Shown here: positions 6,694-13,918 of the stretch, piece after piece | Position numbering within the stretch: position 1 is the stretch's first letter | Layout: each line of letters begins with the position of its first letter | NCBI GenBank assembly: GCA_900542555.1 | Contig: UQNU01000050.1 | Coordinates: 1 to 18,695, forward strand | Direction of reading: 5' to 3' | DNA length: 18,695 nucleotides | From: an uncultured Collinsella sp. | GTDB taxonomy: Bacteria; Actinomycetota; Coriobacteriia; Coriobacteriales; Coriobacteriaceae | Translations under genes and position numbers: made by a program | Notes under the pieces: generated by a model | Seen by the model: only the letters and a program-made list of their open reading frames with translations | What the model was told of the DNA's origin: nothing | Database searches by the model: none

Positions 6694-7760
6694 TGTGGGA
6701 AGCCGATGACTCTCAGGACTTGTGGGCGACGCCCGGTAACTCGCCGGCGGCATCCATGGCGCACGGCGAGCGCATGGTGGGCTCGGAGCTGACGGCCGAG
6801 GATCTCGATGTCGACCGCACTTTGCGCCCTCAGCGCCTGGACGATTACTGCGGCCAGGAGCACATCAAGCAGAGCCTGCGCGTGTTGATCGAAGCGGCGC
6901 AGAGCCGTGGCGAGACGCTCGACCACGTGATCTTCTCGGGTCCTCCGGGCCTGGGCAAGACCACGCTGGCCGCCGTTATCGCCAACGAGCTGGGCGCTCA
7001 GATCAAGACCACGAGTGGCCCTGCCATCGCGCGCACGGGCGACCTGGCGGCCATCCTTACTAACTTGCAGCCGGGCGATGTGCTGTTTATCGACGAGATC
7101 CACCGCCTCAACCGTTCGGTCGAGGAGGTCCTGTACCCCGCGATGGAGGACTTTGCCCTCGATATCGTGATTGGCAAGGGTCCGGCGGCGCGCTCGATTC
7201 GCCTGGATATCCCCAAGTTTACGCTGGTGGCGGCAACGACCCGCTCAGGCATGTTGACCGGCCCGTTGCGCGACCGCTTTGGCATTTCATATCGCCTGGA
7301 TTACTACACGGTCGAGGAGCTCGCGCAGATTGTGACGCGCTCGGCGACTATCCTGGGCGTGACGATCGACCATCCCAGTGCACTCGAGATCGGCTCGCGT
7401 TCGCGCGGCACGCCACGTCTTGCCAACCGTCTGCTCAAGCGCGTGCGCGATTACGCACAGGTGCGCGGCAACGGCCCCATCGAGCTCGATATCTGTCGCC
7501 AGGCGCTCGAGTTCTTCGAGATCGACGAGCTCGGTCTGGACTGGATGGATATTCGCATTTTGGAGACGCTCGCCAAGACGTTCTCCGGTCGCGCCGTGGG
7601 ACTTACGACCCTTGCCAGCGCGGTGGGCGAGGACCCGGGCACGCTCGAGGATGTCTATGAGCCCTATTTGCTGCAGTGCGGATTGATGATTCGTACGCCG
7701 CAGGGCCGTCAGGCAACCCTCCGCACCTTTGAGCACCTGGGGATTGAACCTACCGTTTAG
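6693..7760 (+). CDS. ruvB: Holliday junction branch migration DNA helicase RuvB
   Basis: The 355-residue AAA+ motor drives branch migration on RuvA-bound junctions. Walker A GPPGLGKT is at 83-90, Walker B LFIDEIHRLNR with D134-E135, sensor 1 AATTRSGMLTGPLRDRFG carries the arginine-finger region, and the C-terminal winged helix includes the family segment GRAVGLTTLASAVGEDPGTLEDVYEPYLLQ. ATG 6693 is preferred because it overlaps the ruvA TGA in the same TGATG arrangement as ruvC/ruvA; a GTG at 6690 is directly upstream in frame. The first 45 residues before the conserved LRPQRLDDYCGQ are longer than in compact RuvB proteins. No clear terminator follows. Confidence 0.97.
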   Translation: MWEADDSQDLWATPGNSPAASMAHGERMVGSELTAEDLDVDRTLRPQRLDDYCGQEHIKQSLRVLIEAAQSRGETLDHVIFSGPPGLGKTTLAAVIANELGAQIKTTSGPAIARTGDLAAILTNLQPGDVLFIDEIHRLNRSVEEVLYPAMEDFALDIVIGKGPAARSIRLDIPKFTLVAATTRSGMLTGPLRDRFGISYRLDYYTVEELAQIVTRSATILGVTIDHPSALEIGSRSRGTPRLANRLLKRVRDYAQVRGNGPIELDICRQALEFFEIDELGLDWMDIRILETLAKTFSGRAVGLTTLASAVGEDPGTLEDVYEPYLLQCGLMIRTPQGRQATLRTFEHLGIEPTV

Positions 7761-7855
7761 GGCGTTTTGTTTTGGCGCGCTGTTGGACTATCGCTGGGCA
7801 TCGGGTAAACATATCGCCGTTCATCGGTTATGGGCGTTTTACTATTGCGCGCCCG

Positions 7856-7864
7856 TGCTATGCT
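7856..7864 (+). promoter_or_regulatory. Candidate extended -10 promoter of fhs
   Basis: TGCTATGCT gives an extended -10 with hexamer TATGCT, ending 40 bp upstream of the fhs ATG. No good -35 is seen, which is tolerable for an extended -10. No tetrahydrofolate riboswitch consensus was recognised in the 144-bp ruvB-fhs gap. Confidence 0.3.
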
Positions 7865-7904
7865 GAATTGGTCTTTTTCTCATTCGGTAACGAAAGGACC
7901 GCCC

Positions 7905-9572
7905 ATGCCTACTGACATCGAAATCGCACGTTCTGTCACGCCGCTGCCTATTACCGAGGTGGCCAAGAACGCCGGCGTCGACGTTAAGCACCTTATTCCG
8001 TACGGCTTCGACAAGGCTAAGGTCGACTATTCACTGCTCAACGAGCCGACTGATCACCAGGCCAAGCTCATCCTCGTGACCGCTATCAACCCAACGCCCG
8101 CGGGCGAGGGCAAGACCACCACGACCATCGGTCTGGCCGATGGCCTGCGTCGTCGCGGTATCAAGAGCGCCGTGGCCCTGCGTGAGCCTTCGCTCGGTCC
8201 CGTCTTTGGCGTCAAGGGCGGTGCCGCTGGCGGCGGTTGGGCCCAGGTCATTCCCATGGAGGACATCAACCTGCACTTTACCGGCGACTTCCATGCCATC
8301 GGTGCTGCCAACAACCTGCTGGCCGCCATGCTCGATAACCACATCCAGCAGGGCAATCAGCTCGGTATTGACGTTAAGCGCATCACCTGGAAGCGCGTCG
8401 TCGACATGAACGACCGTCAGCTGCGCCATGTTATCGATGGCATTGGCGGTAAGGCCCAAGGTGTGCCGCGCGAGGACGGCTTCGACATCACCGTTGCCTC
8501 CGAGGTCATGGCAATCCTGTGCCTGTCTACGAGCATCAACGACCTCAAGGAACGCTTGGGTGAGATTGTCGTCGGCTATAGCTTTGCCGGCGAGCCCGTC
8601 CGTGCCCGCGACCTCAAGGCCCAGGGTGCCATGGCCGCGTTGCTTAAGGACGCGCTTAAGCCCAACCTGGTGCAAACGCTCGAGGGCACGCCCGCGTTTG
8701 TCCACGGCGGTCCCTTCGCCAACATTGCCCACGGCTGCAACTCTATTATGGCCACGCGTATGGCGATGCGCTTTGGCGATGTTGCCATTACCGAGGCCGG
8801 CTTCGGTGCCGATCTGGGTGCCGAGAAGTTCCTCGACATCAAGTGCCGCATGACGGGCGTTCGCCCCAGCGCCGTCGTGGTCGTCGCGACCGCTCGTGCG
8901 CTTAAGTACAACGGTGGCGTCGCCAAGGCCGACCTCAACGAGGAGAACCTCGAGGCACTCAAGGCTGGCATGCCCAACTTGCTGCGTCATGTCGACAACA
9001 TCCAGAACGTTTATGGTCTGCCCTGCGTGGTCGCCATCAACCGCTTCCCGACGGACACCGAGGCTGAGCTTGCACTCATCGATTCCGAGTGCCAGAAGCT
9101 CGGCGTTAACGTTAAGCTTTCCGAGGTCTGGGCCAAGGGCGGCGAGGGCGCGCTCGAGCTGGCCGATGAGGTCATGCGTCTGATTGAGCAGCCGAGCGAG
9201 CTCAAGTTTGCCTATGAGGACGGCGCTGATGTCGCTGATGCCCTCGAGGCCGTTGCCACCAAGGTCTACCGCGCCGACGGCGTTGACTTTACGCCGGCCG
9301 CCAAGCGCCAGCTCGCCGAGCTGCGCGAGAACGGCTTTGGCAACCTGCCGGTGTGCGTCGCCAAGACGCAGTACAGCTTTAGCGACAACGCCAAGGCCCT
9401 GGGCGCTCCCGAGAACTTCCGCATCACCGTGCGTGAGCTCAAGGTTTCCGCCGGTGCCCACTTTGTGGTCGCGCTGACCGGCAGCGTTCTGACCATGCCG
9501 GGTCTGCCCAAGGTGCCCGCGGCCGAGAACATCGACGTCGACAACGACGGCAACATCACCGGCCTGTTCTAA
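7905..9572 (+). CDS. fhs: Formate-tetrahydrofolate ligase (10-formyl-THF synthetase)
   Basis: The 555-residue cytoplasmic enzyme makes 10-formyl-tetrahydrofolate from formate, THF and ATP, feeding purine and formyl-Met synthesis or running in reverse in fermenting anaerobes. Visible signatures are the ATP loop TPAGEGKTTTTIGL (GEGKTTT 67-73), LREPSLGPVFGVKGGAAGGG, and the downstream FTGDFHAI. The whole length matches the family norm of about 555-560. ATG 7905 is chosen: AAAGGA (7893-7898) is 6 nt upstream and MPTDIEIARS is a typical beginning. The gene stands alone, with no folD or other one-carbon gene adjacent, and ends in a strong terminator. Confidence 0.98.
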   Translation: MPTDIEIARSVTPLPITEVAKNAGVDVKHLIPYGFDKAKVDYSLLNEPTDHQAKLILVTAINPTPAGEGKTTTTIGLADGLRRRGIKSAVALREPSLGPVFGVKGGAAGGGWAQVIPMEDINLHFTGDFHAIGAANNLLAAMLDNHIQQGNQLGIDVKRITWKRVVDMNDRQLRHVIDGIGGKAQGVPREDGFDITVASEVMAILCLSTSINDLKERLGEIVVGYSFAGEPVRARDLKAQGAMAALLKDALKPNLVQTLEGTPAFVHGGPFANIAHGCNSIMATRMAMRFGDVAITEAGFGADLGAEKFLDIKCRMTGVRPSAVVVVATARALKYNGGVAKADLNEENLEALKAGMPNLLRHVDNIQNVYGLPCVVAINRFPTDTEAELALIDSECQKLGVNVKLSEVWAKGGEGALELADEVMRLIEQPSELKFAYEDGADVADALEAVATKVYRADGVDFTPAAKRQLAELRENGFGNLPVCVAKTQYSFSDNAKALGAPENFRITVRELKVSAGAHFVVALTGSVLTMPGLPKVPAAENIDVDNDGNITGLF

Positions 9573-9597
9573 GTCTGCTGTCCATAGCTGCTTGTCC

Positions 9598-9633
9598 GCC
9601 CCGCCGTGCCCACAAGGCCCGGCGGGGCTTTTT
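9598..9633 (+). terminator. Intrinsic terminator of fhs
   Basis: GCCCCGCCG (9598-9606) pairs perfectly with CGGCGGGGC (9620-9628), closed by a 13-nt loop, followed directly by TTTTT (9629-9633). It lies 25 bp after the fhs stop. Confidence 0.93.
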
Positions 9634-9751
9634 GATCCTTAGGCCCGCGCATGTCTTGTAGATACCGACGGACTCTGCCCATCATAGGCTTTTGCGCGGG
9701 TAGAATGCATGGATAACTTGAGGCTCACGCGCGACGGAAAGGAATCGTTGC

Positions 9752-10744
9752 ATGGATCAGGACAAGACAACCGTGATGGGCGGCTACGGTTCCGCGCAGG
9801 CTGGCGATAGCGCCGATGCGACCCGCGTTGTTCCCAACCCCGGTTATGCCGACCCCGCCGCGACGCAGCCTTCTGCCGAGCCCACCCGGGTTATGGGCTA
9901 TGGCGACACGGCGCAGGATTCTTACGCTGCATCTTCGCAAGGCCCCTATGGCAACGCAGCTCCGGATCCGTTTGATTACACGCCGCAGGATTCTTATGCT
10001 GCCTCGACGCCGAATCCCTATGACAACCTGCCGCAGAATCCCATTCCGCAGCCTCAGCAGACGACGTATATGCCTCGCACGGCGCAGCCTCGCTACGAGT
10101 CGCGCGAGCCGTATCGCGAGTACCCCAAGTCGATTCCGCAATATAGCGAAGACGAGGAGAAGAGGCCGTCGCGTTCGTCGAGCGTGATCAAGAAGATCCT
10201 CATCGTGCTGGCGATTTTCTTTGCGCTGTCGGTTGTGTTTGCCATCGTGTCGGGCATGCTCAACAAGCGGGGGAGCTCAACGGCCGATACCGCTGCCGAG
10301 CAAACCGAGTCCGCCTCGTCTAGCACCGTCGATCTGAGCGATATCCCGGGGCAGTATTGGTCCAACGCCAAGAAGCTTCTCAAGTCGCGCGGCGCCGATC
10401 TTTCGAATGCCGTGGTCCTGACTGATGATGGCTCAACGCCCGTCGTCGATGCCAACTGGGTCGTTACTTCTGCCTACTATAACGACAGCGGCAACCTCGA
10501 AATTCAGCTCACGCACAAGGACGGCTCGTCGGGCAACGCGTCCGGCGACCAGGGCGGCGCGGACAGCTCGAGTTCCAATACGCTGGAGGACTTGAGCAAC
10601 AAGGCGCAGGAGTTGGGAGACAAGGCGCAAGAGCTGGGCGACACGGCACAAAACCTGGGCGATACCGCGCAGAACTTGGGCGACATGGCGACGGATGCCT
10701 GGAACGCCCTGCAAAACGGCATCTCGGGCGCGCAGGGAAACTAG
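9752..10744 (+). CDS. Single-pass membrane protein with PASTA-like outer domain and heptad repeats
   Basis: I do not recognise this 330-residue protein as a named family. The cytoplasmic half (1-145) is Gly/Ser/Pro/Tyr-rich and disordered-looking. It carries three related motifs, DKTTVMG (4-10), DATRVVP (22-28) and EPTRVMG (43-49), which resemble phospho-threonine sites read by FHA domains, and two copies of QDSYAAS (55-61, 79-85). A basic patch precedes one transmembrane helix (about 146-169). Outside, residues about 195-255 (DIPGQYWSNAKKLLKSRGADL, then WVVTSAYYNDSGNLEIQL) resemble a single PASTA domain, the muropeptide-binding module of Ser/Thr kinases. The tail has four consecutive 7-residue units ([KT]AQ[EN]LGD, 284-311). 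GAAAGGAA (9737-9744) precedes ATG 9752. No kinase domain is present. A role in envelope signalling is inferred, not shown. Confidence 0.8.
   Translation: MDQDKTTVMGGYGSAQAGDSADATRVVPNPGYADPAATQPSAEPTRVMGYGDTAQDSYAASSQGPYGNAAPDPFDYTPQDSYAASTPNPYDNLPQNPIPQPQQTTYMPRTAQPRYESREPYREYPKSIPQYSEDEEKRPSRSSSVIKKILIVLAIFFALSVVFAIVSGMLNKRGSSTADTAAEQTESASSSTVDLSDIPGQYWSNAKKLLKSRGADLSNAVVLTDDGSTPVVDANWVVTSAYYNDSGNLEIQLTHKDGSSGNASGDQGGADSSSSNTLEDLSNKAQELGDKAQELGDTAQNLGDTAQNLGDMATDAWNALQNGISGAQGN
10601..10684 (+). repeat. Four tandem 21-bp coding repeats
   Basis: Four in-frame 21-bp units encode KAQELGD, KAQELGD, TAQNLGD and TAQNLGD. The DNA copies differ mostly at third positions, so the protein repeat seems more conserved than the DNA. 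The period of seven with Ala and Leu at fixed positions suggests an amphipathic helix or coiled coil at the C-terminus of the membrane protein. Confidence 0.9.
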
Positions 10745-10756
10745 CTGTTAAGCAGG

Positions 10757-11938
10757 CTACAGCTGCTCGGCCGGACGGTCGGGCGAGCTAAAGCCCGAGT
10801 CAAACGTAACGACGCATGAGGCATCGGGTCGGCGCTCGTGCACGATGCGCGTGACGAGCTCCAGCAGTTCCTCGTCGGATATGTCAAAGCCGTCGGGACG
10901 CACCAAGTCAAACGAAACGAACCCGTCGTGCTCGTGCAGGTCGTGGATGGAGAGCGCGGGATCGATTTGCATGACGCCGCGCTTGACCCAGCCGCGCAAG
11001 TCATCGCCGGTTGTCGCGATGGGGTCGCAGTGCAGCGTGATACCAATGCCCATCTGGCGCTTGATATCGTGCTCGATGGTGTCCAGAATCTCGTGGTGCT
11101 CAAACGCGTCGCCCTCGCCGGGCATCTCCACGTGGGCGCTGGCAAACTGACGACCGGGGCCGTAGTCGTGCACCATCAGGTCATGTGTGCCCAAGACCTG
11201 CGGATAGGACATGATCTTGTCGCGGATTGCCTGGACGAGCTTGGGGTCGGGCGCTTGTCCTAACAGCGGGCTGATGGCGTCGCGCACCAGGCCCAGGCCG
11301 CTGATGCAGATGAAGATGCCCACGCCCAGGCCAGCCCAGCCATCGAGGTCAAAGCCGGTCGTCTGCGAAATAAGCGCCGCCACCAAGACCGAGCCCGAGG
11401 TGATGACGTCGTTTTTGGAGTCCTGCGCCGTGGCGATGAGCGTTTCGGAATCGATGCGGTTACCCAGTGCGCGGTTGAACGCGGCCATCCAGAATTTGAC
11501 GAGCATGGACAGAACAAGGGCAGCCATGGAGAGCGCCGAATACACGGTGGGCGAGGGCTTGATGATCTTGGTGATCGACTCGAGGATTAGGTTGATGCCG
11601 ACGGCACAAACCAGGACGGCGACAAACAGACCGGCCAGGTACTCGTAGCGGCCGTGGCCGTAAGGGTGGCCCTCGTCTGCCGGGCGGCTGGCAAGGCGGA
11701 ACCCGAGCAGACTCACGATGTTGCTCGAGGCATCGGAGAGGTTGTTGAAAGCGTCGGCGATGAGGGAGACGGAACCGGCGAGCAGGCCCGCGATGCCCTT
11801 GGCCAGGCACAGGGTGATGTTGAGGCCAATGCAGATGAGGCTTGCGGCAAAACCCGCGTTGGTGCGGCAAGATGCATCGACCGGCTCGTCCTCGCTGCCG
11901 GGAACAAGCGTATGTACCAGCCGATTTACAAATAGCAT
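10757..11938 (-). CDS. Cation diffusion facilitator, probable Mn2+ exporter
   Basis: The 393-residue inner-membrane antiporter has the CDF order: cytoplasmic N-terminus, six predicted transmembrane helices (about 27-225), then the cytoplasmic metal-sensing domain. The transport site is N65-xxx-D69 in TM2 (FNNLSDASS) and D173-xxx-D177 in TM5 (AQDSKNDVITS). This ND-DD pattern is the one I recall for the manganese exporter MntE of Streptococcus pneumoniae, whereas zinc exporters usually have HD-HD or DD-HD. After the standard C-terminal domain (HDLMVHDYGPGRQFASAHVEMP, about 252-273) there is a further segment of about 85 residues, giving MntE-like length. ATG 11938 is chosen because GAGGA lies 8 nt upstream on this strand; ATG 11959 is in frame but has no ribosome site. 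It converges with the preceding gene across 12 bp. Confidence 0.9.
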   Translation of the reverse strand: MLFVNRLVHTLVPGSEDEPVDASCRTNAGFAASLICIGLNITLCLAKGIAGLLAGSVSLIADAFNNLSDASSNIVSLLGFRLASRPADEGHPYGHGRYEYLAGLFVAVLVCAVGINLILESITKIIKPSPTVYSALSMAALVLSMLVKFWMAAFNRALGNRIDSETLIATAQDSKNDVITSGSVLVAALISQTTGFDLDGWAGLGVGIFICISGLGLVRDAISPLLGQAPDPKLVQAIRDKIMSYPQVLGTHDLMVHDYGPGRQFASAHVEMPGEGDAFEHHEILDTIEHDIKRQMGIGITLHCDPIATTGDDLRGWVKRGVMQIDPALSIHDLHEHDGFVSFDLVRPDGFDISDEELLELVTRIVHERRPDASCVVTFDSGFSSPDRPAEQL

Positions 11939-12080
11939 AGCGGTCGTCCTCACAATCATGTTTAAGGGGATAGTGTAGCTCGCGCGGGGGCGCCGTGCAC
12001 CGATGCTCAGAAAATGCAGCAATAGTCTGCCGGCGCTAACGAGCGAGCCTTCTCGTCTGCCTGGGTGGTCCATTTTGGGC

Positions 12081-12128
12081 CACATGGGTATGGGCATGTG
12101 CCTGTTTGCTCGACATACTTAATGTCGA
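12081..12128. promoter_or_regulatory. Two perfect dyads upstream of the zinc-ribbon gene
   Basis: CACATG-8-CATGTG (12081-12100) and TCGACAT-5-ATGTCGA (12110-12128) lie in tandem in the 218-bp region shared with the divergent CDF gene, the second ending 28 bp before the zinc-ribbon ATG. The second dyad's spacer (ACTTA) and right arm look promoter-like (TACTTAAT). Such dyads are typical of dimeric repressor operators. No known operator was matched. Confidence 0.35.
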
Positions 12129-12156
12129 CAGCCCCTGTGCAAAGGAGGACGTTTCC

Positions 12157-13494
12157 ATGGACGAGATGTTTGCCATTAAATGTCAAAACTGCGGCGGCCC
12201 TATGTACTCACACCAAGCTAAGCGCAGCTTTGAGTGCGCTTATTGCGGTGCGGTCATTCCGTGGCAGGCGGACGCCGGAGAGCCCAAGAGCGCTTTGGGC
12301 ATTCGCCATACGCCGTTGACGGTGGTGGATGGACTGCTCAAGCTCACGCATGTATCGCAACTCGAGCGCCCGGAGGACCCGGACTGGTATTTCTTCAATT
12401 CGCACTGGCGCAATCAGTCGGTCCTGGAACATCTGCTGTGGGAGGATCGCGGCACGGCGCAAGAGTTCCAAGAGGCCACGCATGTGAGCATTCCCTGCCC
12501 CTTCTGCGGAGCGTCCTTTGAGGGCGAGTCAACGCAGCGTGTGTTTGAGTGCCCGTCCTGCGGCAACAAGATCGGCATTGCCGACCTGCTCAAGCCCGGT
12601 ACCTTCAGCAAGCGTCTGACCATGGGTGTGGGTGCAGAGTATGTGCCGGAGCAGGGCATTCCCTGCGAAATCTCGCCGCAGCAGGCACGTGCCAACGCAC
12701 TGCAGCTGGTGCGCCAGTACCCCGACGCCTTTGCCGGGCACGACGTGGAAGACGCGATCCAAAACGACATGATGCTCTTCTACTTCCCCATGGCGCTGGC
12801 GGACCTGCGCATGATGGCGAGCTTCCCGGGCAAGGGCCTGAGCAAGGAAACCCTGGTGTACTACGAGGTGCTCGACTGGGCATATCCCAGGGCAAGCTAC
12901 CTGGACGTTCGCCTCATGGGCATTTTGGAGCCGTGGGACTTTGCCAAGGTTGGGCCGTTTGACCCGGCCATGCAGGAAGGCGACTTCCGCGTTGTCTCCG
13001 TCGATGCGTCTACCAAGGACCAGGTGGTCATTGATAAGTTGGCGCTCGACGTTGCGGGCAACGACGCCGAGGCTGTACTGGGGCTCAATAAAAAGAGCAT
13101 CCGCACCTGGGCGCGCAAGGCCCGCAAGCATAAGGACGGCCTGGTGATGGTGCCGGTCTACTTTGTCGATCGTCCGGCGACAGACGGCCGCGATGGCGAG
13201 CAGGTGCGCATTGCCGTAAACGGCCAGACGGGCCGCGCGGCCGCGGTGGTGTTTAGCGACAAGCGCGAAACGCATATCGTGGCGCCGCTTAGCCCGAGCC
13301 TGCATCTGTCCAGTGAAAGCACCGTGCACGCCACGCCCGTCGAGGTCAAATACGTTAAATCGCCGTTCCTCTACCAGATTGTGCGCCGTGGAGACGGCGA
13401 GCAGCCGCGTCAGGTGGCAGACGCCGTCGAGGGGTCTTACCGAGAGGAAAAGCCCAAACGCAAGGGCTTGTTCGCTGCGATCTTTGGGAAGTAG
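12157..13494 (+). CDS. Double zinc-ribbon (TFIIB-type) protein of unknown function
   Basis: The 445-residue protein starts with a zinc ribbon (C9-xx-C12, C27-xx-C30) and has a second at C114-xx-C117, C132-xx-C135. Between them is a linker with several Trp. The middle part (about 170-330) is unrecognised but includes IRTWARKARKHKDGLVMVPVYFVD, and residues about 330-370 match the IAVNGQTG segment seen in bacterial proteins annotated as TFIIB-type zinc ribbon-containing. The last 16 residues are basic then hydrophobic (EEKPKRKGLFAAIFGK), which could touch a membrane. No signal peptide or transmembrane helix is evident. ATG 12157 is well supported: AAAGGAGG (12141-12148) is 8 nt upstream. Despite such names it shows no helicase motifs. 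It is transcribed away from the CDF gene. Confidence 0.82.
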   Translation: MDEMFAIKCQNCGGPMYSHQAKRSFECAYCGAVIPWQADAGEPKSALGIRHTPLTVVDGLLKLTHVSQLERPEDPDWYFFNSHWRNQSVLEHLLWEDRGTAQEFQEATHVSIPCPFCGASFEGESTQRVFECPSCGNKIGIADLLKPGTFSKRLTMGVGAEYVPEQGIPCEISPQQARANALQLVRQYPDAFAGHDVEDAIQNDMMLFYFPMALADLRMMASFPGKGLSKETLVYYEVLDWAYPRASYLDVRLMGILEPWDFAKVGPFDPAMQEGDFRVVSVDASTKDQVVIDKLALDVAGNDAEAVLGLNKKSIRTWARKARKHKDGLVMVPVYFVDRPATDGRDGEQVRIAVNGQTGRAAAVVFSDKRETHIVAPLSPSLHLSSESTVHATPVEVKYVKSPFLYQIVRRGDGEQPRQVADAVEGSYREEKPKRKGLFAAIFGK

Positions 13495-13538
13495 GGGAGT
13501 AGCGCCGGTTGTTGCCGTAACGTGATGGCCGGGGGTGC

Positions 13539-13740
13539 GGGGCGGCTCTCAGGAGTGCGGACTACCGTCTGATTGTTTGAGGGTGCCAGATGTAAATAAA
13601 CAGTGGAGCGGCTGCAAAAGAGCCGCCCCACCGGGTAAAATCAGATTGTACCGCGGAACCCGCTCCTCAGTCGGTCAACTTTGGAAGCGCGGGCAACGCA
13701 GGCGCTATCGTCTAAAGGGCCGGCTGCAACCGGCCCTTTT
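13539..13740 (+). ncRNA. Candidate structured RNA with competing hairpins, ending in a terminator
   Basis: GTGGAGCGGCT (13603-13613) folds onto AGCCGCCCCAC (13621-13631) with one mismatch. The same right arm is also perfectly complementary over 10 bp (13620-13629) to GGGGCGGCTC at 13539-13548, so two exclusive folds are possible. A short GCGG-AAC-CCGC hairpin follows (13653-13663), and the element ends at the terminator at 13714-13740. A weak promoter (TTGTTT 13573-13578; AATAAA 13595-13600, 16-bp spacer) would give a transcript of about 135 nt. No coding sequence lies downstream on this strand, so it is either a free small RNA or the 3' tail of the zinc-ribbon mRNA. No known RNA family was recognised. 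Confidence 0.35.
13714..13740 (+). terminator. Strong intrinsic terminator, possibly bidirectional
   Basis: AAAGGGCCGG (13714-13723) pairs perfectly with CCGGCCCTTT (13730-13739) around CTGCAA, with TTTT at 13737-13740. Read on the minus strand the same hairpin ends in TTT, so it could also stop transcription coming from the nuclease gene. It lies 220 bp after the zinc-ribbon stop, which is long for a simple 3' end. Confidence 0.88.
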
Positions 13741-13763
13741 CTGTGGCAGCCAATGGACCCACA

Positions 13764-13918
13764 TCAGACGAAGGCCGCGTCTTTGCCTGTCAGGTCACGC
13801 TCGCCAGCCACGGCTAGAATGTCGTTGCCGGCGTCCATGACCGGTATTGTTTCGTAGCGTGCGTCGCAACCGCGAGTGCGCCTGCGACGGCTGCGGTGGC
13901 TTCGGTCGCAACGTGCTG
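13764..13918 (-). pseudogene. Possible coding remnant downstream of the nuclease gene
   Basis: The minus strand has an open stretch of 24 codons (MDAGNDILAVAGERDLTGKDAAFV, ATG at 13838, TGA at 13764-13766). Its residue mix looks like real protein, while the plus strand reads Ser/Arg-rich as antisense usually does. Upstream on the minus strand a different frame reads HVATEATAAVAGALAVATHAT, also protein-like. Together they suggest the frameshifted 3' end of a lost gene between the nuclease stop and the terminator. I cannot name the parent family. No ribosome site was seen, and chance is not excluded. Confidence 0.25.

Noticed and set aside
7761..7904. Tetrahydrofolate riboswitch before fhs
   Set aside because: No match to the conserved THF-binding core was seen; only a candidate promoter is supported.
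8031..9461. 476-codon minus-strand frame opposite fhs
   Set aside because: Codon-bias shadow of a highly conserved housekeeping gene; repetitive Gly/His/Leu composition and no ribosome site.
10743..10764. AGCTGT/ACAGCT hairpin between the convergent PASTA-like and CDF genes as a shared terminator
   Set aside because: The stem is only 6 bp, without a T-run on either strand, and overlaps the stop codons; too weak to call.
12157..13494. DNA helicase PriA-like annotation for the zinc-ribbon protein
   Set aside because: It has zinc ribbons but no Walker A/B or other helicase motifs.
13641..13740. T-box riboswitch: GTACCGCGG (13648-13656) resembles the T-box core and a terminator follows
   Set aside because: The tRNA-pairing bulge reads TTGT instead of TGGN, the AGGG flank is missing, the terminator is about 60 nt too far, and no aminoacyl-tRNA or amino-acid gene lies downstream.
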